Below are positions 55,167 to 64,000 of a stretch of DNA of 64,000 bases, piece after piece. Origin of the DNA: Cryptomeria japonica (Eukaryota > Streptophyta > Pinopsida > Cupressales > Cupressaceae). The DNA is taken from contig NC_081410.1 of the NCBI RefSeq assembly GCF_030272615.1, positions 116,695,140 through 116,759,139 of the forward strand. The letters are read 5' to 3'. Below the pieces are notes generated by a model. That model saw nothing but the letters and a program-made list of their open reading frames with translations, was not told the DNA's origin and did not search any database. Positions within the stretch are counted from its first letter, which is position 1. The number at the start of each line of letters is the position of its first letter. A program made the position numbers and the translations under genes.

Positions 55167-55660
55167 TTCATAATTGAAAAAAACTTTTACAGTCCAGCAA
55201 ACAAACACAGTCAGTTTCAGAATTCTTGAGCTTCCTAGGTCATTTCTCCAGGGTTTCATTTAGCAGTCAACCTGTCTTTGGGTCTCACAAAGTCCATCAT
55301 TGCTTCACATCTCACTTTATATTCACAATTGTCTAAACTTGAGTCAAAAGGTCACTTGCTTGTCCTCATCATACTTTGTCAACACACTACATACAACAAC
55401 ACTTTGCTAAGTGGTCCCTCATCAAGGTTTCTTACCTTTGGGTCTCATTTGGTCTTACTTAGAGTCAAGGTCAACTTACCTCATCAAGAGAAACTATCCT
55501 CTCTTTGGAAGTCACACCTACTCTACTACATACATACTTGGTCTTACACTTTAGACATTGCAAGTACACCTCATATTCATTTACATTCCATCCAACTCTT
55601 GGTCTTCCATACTTTTTCCATTTTCATCTAGTCTCACACATCTCGATCAATACCTAGTTC

Positions 55661-57895
55661 ATGGTTGAAACTCGTCTTCAAAAATCTAGGAGAGAAACTA
55701 AAGAGGCTCAAGAGTCCGCAAACATGTGTTCTTATGAGTATGACAATGATATCTTTTTCAATTCTGATCATACCACATTACCTGACATGGATGCCTATAG
55801 AAACATTCCAAATGTTGAGAACATGGACACTGCAAACAACAATGCTACACACAATGACAATATGGACAACTTTTCTGTACATTCAGCAGATGTGGAAGAA
55901 TCCATTATGAATCTCCATTTCAATCGATTGGTTGAGGAAATAATGAGGAGGGATAGACAATACTTCTTACAAATGATGGCACAAAGTGGAGCCAAGATAC
56001 CTCATGATTTTGACATGTCTCAAATAATGGAAAATAGACCTTTGCAACAAACTCACTCCAACATGGATCAAGGAAGGCCTATTAGTGGAGGCAATAGAGG
56101 ACCACATATGGTGCCTGAATCACCATCATCTTTGTTTCAAAAACTAGAGGTCCCACATACACATGGTCAAGCATATGATACTCACCTTCACAGACCATTA
56201 TGGAAGCCTTATGCAGATAGATATGCTCAATCACATACCAATGCTAAGGATCAACCACCAAAGCAATTGGATATTCAAAGGCATGCTCAAAATTTGGACA
56301 CAAGGAAACCCTGTGTCAAATTTGGGGGCAACACATTAGAACATGACATGCCTGTAGAGTATGGTATACATGCACAAAATAGATATGGTGTTCCTCAACA
56401 TGAATCTATACCAAGTGGTTCATATATGCAGCATCATTATAGGCCTCCTCCATATGAACATGTGTATGATCAATATCATCCATATATGCAACATGCTCCT
56501 CCTCCAATTGGTGCCTCAAGCATAGGGTATGGTCCAAGAAGTCGATCTCCACCTAAGAGCAATTTGGAGCAACAAATCAGGGACTTACAAAAGAAAATGG
56601 AGGACATAAATACACCAAAGCCAACATACATAATGAGAGACATATGTCCTTATCCATTTGACAAAAGCATTCCAATGCCTCCATTTCCTACACACTTTGT
56701 GACACCTAAGTTTGATAAGTATAGAGGAAAAGGGGATCCTAAGGCACACATAAGACAATTTTTCATAGCTTGCATTGAGGTAGCAGCAAAAGAGACATAT
56801 TTGATGAGATTATTCCCACAGAGCCTAGGCGATCAAGCTATGGAATGGTTCTCCCAACTTCCACCTGGTATTAAGTCATGGGGTGATCTAGCAAAGGCAT
56901 TTATTCAACATTTCTCCTACAACATAGAGATAGACATATGAGTCACTACTTTGTGCAATACTAAGCAAAAAGAGGGAGAGTCTTTTGCATCATTTTTACA
57001 AAGATGGAGGAATCTAGCCAGCAGATGCTCTTGCAAAATTCCACAAAAACAAATGGTAGAGATGTTCACCCAAAATGTTAACAAGGACATTGGCTATGAT
57101 CTAAGGAAAGCTTGTTTGTCCACATTCAAGGACGTCATTGAAAAAGGCTTAGCAACAGAGAAGGTCCTAATTGAACAAGGAGTCATTAAGATATTCAAGG
57201 AAAACAAAGATGACTTTAAGGGAAAAGACAAGCCAAGATTTTGGAATAAAAACAAGAACACAGTCAATGATGGTGTTGTTGATGCCAACACAGTGTGACC
57301 CAAATTCATCTTTTCGGGATCAAGTTCTACAAACAATCAAGTGAATACTCAAACAACTTCTAGATCATGAAGGAAGTACACTCCATTGGGAGAACCACTT
57401 GAGTCAGTCTTCAAGAAGCTAGTGGCAAACAAGGTAATCACAGTTCCAGATTTTCCTCCATATGAACCAAAGGTTAAGCCAAATTGGTGGAATGATGATG
57501 AGTATTGTGAATTTCATAAGAGAAAAGGTCATAAGACAGGAAATTGTCATCGACTGAAGAACATCATACAAGATCTCATTGATAGAGGTGATATTGAAAT
57601 TGAAGGACACTCATCTAATCAAGAACATGAGATGTTTAAGGAACCATTCCCAAAACATGACAAAGGAAAAGCTAAAGCCACAGAGGACCAAACCAACTAT
57701 ACCAGAGCAACCTATAACTATGATTCAACTATCAATCACATCTTGATGGACAATTATGTCTCTACTATTATCATCAAGGACAAAACGTCTGAGAATTCTA
57801 CCTAGAGACCCAAGATTTTCCCAAAAGGTGTTGGATCTTCTTCCGAACCTACCTCTGAATGTCATGTTACAACCCGTCAAGGTAAAATCACTTTG
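55661..57895 (+). pseudogene. Gypsy Gag
   Basis: The ATG at 55661 (MVETRLQ) opens a long His/Met/Pro-rich N-terminal part. From about residue 340 comes the capsid core: GDPKAHIRQFFIAC, LGDQAMEWFSQLPPG and SWGDLAKAFIQHF, then FLQRWRNLASRC (PF03732 type). A knuckle-like CEFHKRKGHKTGNC (57506-57547) has His in place of the second Cys, a spacing common in Tat-type Gag. Stops at 56939, 57296, 57368 and 57803 interrupt it but the phase is kept throughout. It would form the particle and package RNA. The frame runs straight into Pol, as in other single-ORF gypsy elements. Confidence 0.88.
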
Positions 57896-59680
57896 TAAGG
57901 TGCTCCAACTAAAAATACCACCTCCTCATCAACTAAACCTGAGTATGACCTTGTAGAACAGTTAGGGAAGACAGCCGCGCTCATCTCCATTCTTGAGCTC
58001 TTACGCATATCCCCCACACATAAAGGCATTCTTGACAAAATCTTGAGAGATACGGCCGTTCCTATTGATCTGAACGTGGAATAGTTTCAAGCCATGGTGG
58101 GATACCTTTCCATTCCACACTCCCTTACTTTCACAGAAGCCGCTGATGCCTCTGTAAGTGAGCCACATAATGCACCGCTACATGTTGAAGCCTTCATACA
58201 CAAACATTGAATAAAAAGAGTCCTGATAGATGGAGGAGCAGGTCTAAACATTTGTACATTGAGCACTATTAAACAATTGGGATATTCTGATAAAGCTGTG
58301 AATTCTACAAATCAAATCACCATTAAGGCATATGATGACGAAGAGCGTTCATCCAAGGGCACATTCACCTTACCTCTCAGAGTTGGGCTAGTTACAAAGG
58401 ATGTGGTTTGTCAAGTCTTGGATCTAGATCTCACTTATAACATATTGCTAGGACACCCTTGGATTCATGAAATGAGAGAAATCCCATCTACATATCACCA
58501 ATGCATTAAGTTTCCTCATAATGGAGTGGAGGTAACAGTTAACGGTGATCCTAATCCATTCATATACTGCAATAACCTGAAATCAAAGACTGAGACCATC
58601 ATTCCCAGTAATCGTGAGGCTGTTCCTTCATCAGCATACATTAATCCTGAGTCATTAAAACCTTTGACATCAAAACAAGGTGAGCTTAAAGGCAAGTTTC
58701 AAGACAAGGGCATGGGGGAATATACTTTAAATCAGACCATGTACCTACGACAAGTCATGAGTTCCCCAAAAGAATATGGAAGACCACATCCTAACAAGCA
58801 AGTATCCATCATGATACTAAAATGGGACCCTACTACCTTTCAGAGATGGGGTGAACTGGAAGAGGAAGATTTATACAAAATGCTTTACAAAGACATTGAA
58901 GATGACACACAAGATCACATCGACCTACCATGTGAGAAATATGGCAAAGGGTTCAAAATTCTACAAAAATTCGGGTATGATGGAAAAAGCCCTCTTGGGT
59001 TACGAAAGGAAGGTATTATTGAACCTTTACAACCTGAATTGACTTTCAAAAAGGAACGCTTGAAAGGACTTGGTTTCTTAACTTCCAAGGTCCACACCCA
59101 AAGGACAAAAGAAGCCTTACAAATCAAAGCTACCAAAATTCAACAAGAGGATCGCTATTCCATAGATTCCAATGAATGGGAATGGGGTTCCGACAAGTCT
59201 TCCAGTGACTATGAGCTCATCAAGATATTCAGAGAGCCAGACGAACCCACAGAAGAAGAGAAATTTTATAACAAGTTCAGAGTTGGTCAAGAAACAACCC
59301 ATGAGGATTCCACACAGTCCTTGTCTCAAGGTTCTAGGTTGAAATCACATAGGATGAGAACACCTGTCCCAGAATGCGCTAATAGTGATGATAATTTGGA
59401 TTCGTTCACGATCGAGACTGATGAGGAGAGTGCCATCGATGACCTTGATAATTACCTTGACATACCCGAATATAACTGCATCTTCACTCTTAGCCCCGTT
59501 AACTTCGAAGACATTAACGACCTTCCCCTTGTTCACCACCAACTCATTGACTGGGATCATGAAGGACCTGCACAGTTTGACACATTCCAAAATGATGAAG
59601 CTTTTATTGATTATCTTGGCATATGAGACGATCTTCCTCTTGGGGACCACAAGGCAGGATACACTATAGAACTCAACAGC
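57896..59680 (+). pseudogene. Gypsy protease region with a G-patch-like segment
   Basis: The aspartic protease shows VLIDGGAGLNIC (active-site DGG at 58229-58237, the DGG form seen in plant Tat elements) and NILLGHPWIH, the ILG flap-side motif. About 230 residues further, GKGFKILQKFGYDGKSPLGL and then GIIEPLQPEL (58941-59040) match a G-patch: aromatic and glycine spacing, then G-I-x-E-P-L. An acidic linker leads to the reverse transcriptase. Stops at 57896, 58082, 58208 and 59624 are in phase. Confidence 0.82.
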
Positions 59681-61180
59681 GTGGCATATTTTGGTGAGGG
59701 TGTCGGACCTTCCAGTCGCAAAAATGTGAAAATAAGAACAAATCAAGGGTCTTATGGCGAAAACCACACTGTGGCGCTATCTAACCCCAAAAAAGTAAAA
59801 AGAAAGGACGTATCTAAGGGCGAAAACCTCTCTGAGGCACCCGAAGATGGAAGGCTTGACATTCTCGCAGCATCATATGAGGAAAAGTCATCCATGTTGG
59901 TAGAGGAGACTATCAAAACAAACATTGGTACAGAAGAGGTTCCACACAACATATTCCTAGCTCAATCATTGACAGAGTCCGAAAGGTCAAAATTCATAAG
60001 TTTCTTCAAAGAACGACAAATCAACTTTGCCTGGTCATATGCTGATATGCCTGGATTGGATCTGGATTTGGTAATGCACCATTTGACAGTTAAACCGGGG
60101 GCCAAACCAGTGAAACAAAAATTAAGAAAGATGCATCCACAAGTCACATTATTGGTCAAAGCAGAGTTTGAGAAATTATTGGATGTCGGATTCATATGCC
60201 CAATTGATTATCCTGAATGGATCTCTAACTTAGTACTTTTCAGTAAACCAGATCACAACATCAGAATATGTACATATTTCAGAGACATCAACAAAGCTTG
60301 TCCAAAGGATGACTTCCCATTGCCAAATATTGACTTAATTGTTGATCTCACAACAGGTCATGAAATGTTATCATTAATGGATGGATTCTCTGGTTATAAT
60401 CAAATAAGGATCGCGCCCAAGGATCAACACAAAACATCATTCACTTGTCCTTGGGGAACTTTTTGCTGGAATGTCATGCCCTTCGGGCTAAAAAATGCAG
60501 GTGCTACATATCAAAGAGCCATGACTACTATCTTTCATGATCTCATGCACGTCACCATGGAAGATTATGTCGATGACCTCTTGGGAAAATCAATAGACAA
60601 AAATACACATTTGGAAATTCTTTCAGTCGTCTTTGATCGGTTGGAAAAATACAAAGTAAGATTAAACCCCAAGAAATGTGTCTTTGGAGTAACCTCCGAG
60701 AAGCTCCTAGGATTCATTGTATCCAAAAGAGGAATCGAAGCTGATCCAGCAAAAGTCAAAGCCATCTTGGAGATGCAACCACCAAGAAATATCAGTCAAC
60801 TTCGATCCTTACAAGGTAGACTCTAGTCCATCCAAAGATTCATAGCACAACTTGCAGATAAGTGTAATCCTTTTCAGCACCTACTACATAAAAACATCAA
60901 ATTCAAATGGGATGATAACTATCAATAGGCTTTCCAGACGCTCAAAGATTATCTTCTAAATCTGCCAGTTCTGATGCCACCAGTTCCAGATCAACCTCTG
61001 TTACTATACATATCAGCTACTCCAACAGCACTGGGGGCACTCTTAGCACAACAAATTGCTCAGGGCAAAGAAAAAGCAGTATATTATATCAGTTGCACAT
61101 TGGTAGGATATGAGCTAAACTACACACTAATTGAACGTGCATGTCTCACCGTGGTCTTTGTTTCACAGAAATTATGACAT
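59681..61180 (+). pseudogene. Gypsy reverse transcriptase and first RNase H
   Basis: Blocks in order: HHLTVKPGAKPVKQKLRKM, KLLDVGFICPIDYPEW, CTYFRDINKACPKDDFPLPNID, LMDGFSGYNQI (palm aspartate), FCWNVMPFGLKNAGATYQRAM, and the catalytic YVDD at 60566-60577. GFIVSKRGIEADPAK and a worn first RNase H (LLLYISATPTALGALLAQ) follow. FGLKNAGATYQRAM is typical of Tat. CTYF stands where CTDF is usual. Stops at 60824 (TAG), 60926 (TAG) and 61175 (TGA) stand where Gln, Gln and Arg are expected. The domain is otherwise full length. Confidence 0.92.
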
Positions 61181-61795
61181 TACATGCTCACTCATAAGAC
61201 TAAGTTAGTTGCAAGGATCGATCCATTGAAATATCTTCTCAATAAAGCAACACTTACTGGGCGATTGGCCAAATGGGTAATGATCCTGAGTGAATTTGAC
61301 ATCGAGTATGTGGACAGAAAAGCAATAAAAGGACAAGCCATTGTAGATCAATTAGCAGATGCTCCCATGATAGATGATGTTCCTCTAAGTTTAGAATTTC
61401 CAAATGAATCTATTTTGACAATGTCACATACAAAGCCATGGCAACTGTACTTCGATGGCTCATACACACAGCACGGGGTAGGAGCCAGAATCCTCTTTAT
61501 AACTCCTCAAGGGGATTCTATACCAAAATCATACAGCTTATCATTTCCTTGCACTAACAATATAGCGGAATATGAGGCATTAACAACGGGATTACGAATT
61601 GCAGTTCAATGGAAGATCCAGGAACTTCGTGTTTTTGGGGACTCTCAACTGGTCATTTGTCAAGCAACTAATGATTACCAAACAAAAGATGAAAAATTAA
61701 TGCCTTATAAACAAATGGTGGATGACCTGAAACAACACTTCACAAAGATAGATTTTGAGCAGATACCAAGAGAGTAGAATCGCGTCGCAGACGCC
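61181..61795 (+). pseudogene. Gypsy second (additional) RNase H domain
   Basis: After the connection region (LAKWVMILSEFDIEYV), the sequence LYFDGSYTQHGVGARILF, NNIAEYEALTTGL, LRVFGDSQLVICQ and NRVADAMATIASL forms a second, archaeal-type RNase H. The acidic D, E and D positions are all visible, and a final D lies in VADA. Presence of this extra domain defines Tat elements. A TAG at 61775 replaces the Gln of REQNRVADA. Confidence 0.9.
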
Positions 61796-63187
61796 ATGGC
61801 TACAATTGCTTCACTGATTGATCTACCTCCAAACGAGCCCCGCTATGAGTTCTTGGTGGATAACCTTTTGGTTCCTTCATACGAAATCATTCCTACTGAG
61901 ATAATATGTGTTGTCGGTCCCGAGTCCCAATTATATGGTTCCATCTTCACATACCTTCGTGACACCATCCTACCTCCTGATCTATCAAATAACCAACGTC
62001 GCACTTTCATTCGCCAATCCTCTCGATATGTCATTTTAGCTGATATCCTATACCAACGAAGTCTAGATGGCACTCTTCTTAGATGTTTAGAAAGTGACGA
62101 AGCTCAGATTGCGTTACGTGAAGTGCATGAAGGGATATGTGGTCCACATGCTAGTGGTCCTACCTTGGCCAAGAAACTCATCAGGACTGAATATTACTGG
62201 CCCAATATGGAAAAAGACTCATATCAGTTTGTCAAGAAATGTAAGCAATGCCAAATTCATGGAGACCTCATACATGCACCAACACAAGAACTTCAACCAC
62301 TTGCATCTCCTTGGCCCTTTTGTCAGTGGGGACTCAATCTCATAGGCAAGATTCACCCTCCTTCTTCCAATGGTCATAAATTCATTATCACTGCCATAGA
62401 GTATTTTACAAAATGGATTGAAGCCGTGCCTCTCACACAAGTCATAGGAAAACAAATTGCTACATTCATCCTCAACTATATCATTTGCCGATACGGTATT
62501 CCTCTTTCCATTATCACTGATAACGGGCATCCCTTCAAAAATCAGGATGTTCGTGAACTCTGTGACCGCTTCCATATTTCCCATAGTTTCTCCACACCAT
62601 ATTACCCCTAAGGTAATGGCCAAGCTGAGGCATCTAATAAAACAATCCTTAAAATCCTAAAGAAGATAGTCGACGATGCTGGTCGTAATTGGCATATCCA
62701 ACTTAATCCTGCACTTTGGGCTTACCGCACAAGTGTCCGCACACCTACAGGAGCTACACCCTATTCACTTGTCTATGGCGCTGAAGCCATCTTGCCTATT
62801 GAGGTCGAGCTACCCTCTTTATGGGTCTCTTTGCAAAACATCATCAGTGATGAAGACTATAGGGTCTCTCGCCTACAAGAGCTGGAACTACTAGATGAAC
62901 GAAGACAAACTGCTTTCAATCATCTCAAGGCTTACCAACAATGAATGAGTCGCAGCTACAATCACAAGGTCAAGCCTCGCACATTTGAGGTAGGTGACTT
63001 AGTTCTCAGAGAAAATCCTAAAAATCAGCAAGATAGAGAGAAGAAGGGTAAGTTCGAATCAGATTGGCTTGGTCCTTACATCATTACAGCAGCATATGGA
63101 TCTGGTGCATATCAACTCTCAACTACAGAGGGTGAACCTTTGGAGGATCATATCAACAACATGCACCTTCGTAGGTTCTACAAATAG
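61796..63187 (+). pseudogene. Gypsy integrase, first catalytic aspartate replaced
   Basis: The zinc domain shows HEGICGPHASG and CKQCQIHG. The core reads WGLNLIGKI, where the first catalytic Asp is Asn (AAT at 62336-62338), then ITDNG (Asp at 62519-62521) and GQAEASNKTIL (Glu at 62627-62629). Exactly 35 residues lie between the last two, as in DD35E enzymes. The C-terminal region has AYRTSVRTPTGATPYSLVYG and an SH3-like GDLVLRENPK ... GAYQLS ... HINNMHLRRFY. Stops at 62609 (TAA) and 62942 (TGA) are in phase. The natural end is the TAG at 63185-63187. The Asp-to-Asn change alone would abolish strand transfer. Confidence 0.92.
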
Positions 63188-64000
63188 CTCTTTGGAATAT
63201 CCTAATTCAAAAATACAAAAAATTCAAAAAATTCAAAAATACAAAAAAATTATAAAACAAAAGAAATCGTTACTTGGTGAAAACCTGACAAACAGGTGCC
63301 TTGTGACACAAAAAACATTGAAAAATTGAAAAAAGTAAAGAGAAATAATTTCGTCCAACGGTGAAAACCACTTCGGTGGCACCCTGGGCAAGTACCATGG
63401 TGAAAACTGGGTCACCAACGCCATGTGTAGAGACATTGCTCCTCCCTCCTTTAGGATTCTCTTTCATCACTTCACTTTGCACACACTCACAACCTATTCA
63501 TCCATAATAAACTTACCCATTCGCATCATGGCTTGTTATTGATCTACCCAAGATTGGTTAGCCATTCATAATAAACCTCCCTTTCCATCCATAATAAATC
63601 AGATCCTATCTGTAGCTAAGGCAAATCCTACATCTAGTGATGGGTGTGGAACTAAGAACATCACATGTTTCGAGGAGTACAGTTTCTTCCAACTTCCCTC
63701 AGTCTATCCACGCACAATTCGCAGTAAAGCAGCATTTGCATCACAGATCTGCAATAAAGTTTCATCTTCTTCGTAATAAAGTATCAGTTTAATGGATTCA
63801 GTCAGTTTCAGATGAGACACAGCAGTAACAATGGGCTTCAACAAATCAAATCTTTCAATAGACTCAGACAACATATGGTTCAGTGCTATCTATCCATTTT
63901 GTGAAAGTAAACATTGTGACCACAATCAAATAAGACTTATACAAGTGACAAGAGACACTAAACTTGAGGACTACAGTGGATATTGGTGTCGAGTCTTGGT
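63188..64000 (+). other. Gypsy 3' region with repeated GGTGAAAAC hairpin motifs
   Basis: After the Pol stop comes an AT-rich simple stretch (63205-63255). Three motif copies follow at 63276-63300, 63360-63383 and 63399-63422, and then sequence without frames to the window edge. No polypurine tract or 3' LTR start is visible, so the element continues to the right. Confidence 0.65.

Larger units (their letters stand above)
53411..55660 (+). other. Gypsy leader (untranslated)
   Basis: 2.25 kb between primer site and Gag without a plausible long frame. It holds two decamer arrays. Between them is a GC-richer island (about 54150-54700) with many short inverted repeats and antisense open frames that look like chance. 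The even GC content and lack of coding suggest structured RNA. Confidence 0.6.
52610..64000 (+). mobile_element. Ty3-gypsy element of the Tat type, 3' LTR outside the window
   Basis: A 781-bp 5' LTR, a primer site, a 2.25-kb leader, a single-phase gag-pol (55661-63187) and a 3' region run to the window edge. Pol order is protease, reverse transcriptase, RNase H, a second RNase H-like domain, integrase. The gypsy order with an extra RNase H marks the Tat lineage. The element is inserted in the minus-strand copia-like LTR. Fourteen in-frame stops but no frameshift were found, so it decayed by base substitution. At least 11.4 kb is visible. Confidence 0.93.

Noticed and set aside
53411-55660. 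Gypsy leader as a site for a CRISPR-like array because of regularly spaced repeats
   Set aside because: The repeats are only 10 bp with 9-11-bp spacers, in a plant retroelement; no cas genes and no CRISPR geometry.

Overview
The window looks like nuclear DNA from a seed plant with a large, repeat-rich genome. It is AT-rich, almost gene-free, and carries nested plant retrotransposons: Ty1-copia, Ty3-gypsy of the Tat type, non-autonomous LTR elements and a plant LINE. A gymnosperm is possible, but that is a guess from the texture. No bacterial, organellar or CRISPR features were seen. Only one short open frame looks like a possible host gene, an OVATE-like protein at 10155-10499. Nearly every other open frame belongs to a decayed mobile element.

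Layout. 0.9-8.0 kb: a 5'-truncated LINE on the minus strand, split by a 3.1-kb insert that carries long CT and TA microsatellites. 8.5-14.8 kb: a 104-bp tandem duplication, the OVATE-like frame with three diverged copies of its leader module, a 163-bp Mutator-type MITE with a 9-bp target duplication, and a three-unit tandem repeat. 17.6-18.6 kb: an LTR/leader-like fragment. 20.5-27.4 kb: a complete-ended copia element (LTRs of about 1.47 kb, target duplication GAATC) whose reverse transcriptase core is deleted. 28.0-29.1 kb: a minus-strand solo LTR (ATAGT). 31.2-33.9 kb: a minus-strand non-autonomous copia-type element (375-bp LTRs, GATTA) with a GC-rich island. 35.4-43.2 kb: a tandem LTR-int-LTR-int-LTR array of an element with only about 265 bp of internal sequence. 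Its middle LTR is invaded by a copia derivative (37356-41145, AATAG) that is itself tandemly duplicated. 46.3-49.9 kb: a copia LTR, a SIRE-like gag, and then an unrecognised protein in place of pol. 51.2-52.6 kb: a minus-strand copia-like LTR and leader, truncated where a Tat-type gypsy element inserted. 52.6-64.0 kb: that gypsy element, with its 3' LTR outside the window.

Most noteworthy. (1) Three or four different copia LTR families share a run of short hairpins whose stems differ but whose loops are near-constant (TAACA-like). The run is followed by a GTGGG...CCCAC hairpin and, near the LTR end, a C-rich box. (2) The gypsy leader holds two arrays of a decamer, consensus CGCGTCTGTG, repeated at 19 or 21 bp. 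(3) The gypsy gag-pol is one unbroken frame of about 2,500 codons, damaged only by about 14 in-frame stops, most of which read as C-to-T changes, with no frameshift seen. (4) A G-patch-like segment sits between its protease and reverse transcriptase. (5) GGYGAAAAC motifs with adjoining small hairpins recur in the gypsy 3' region and pol. All comparisons were made by eye, and identities and counts are hand estimates.
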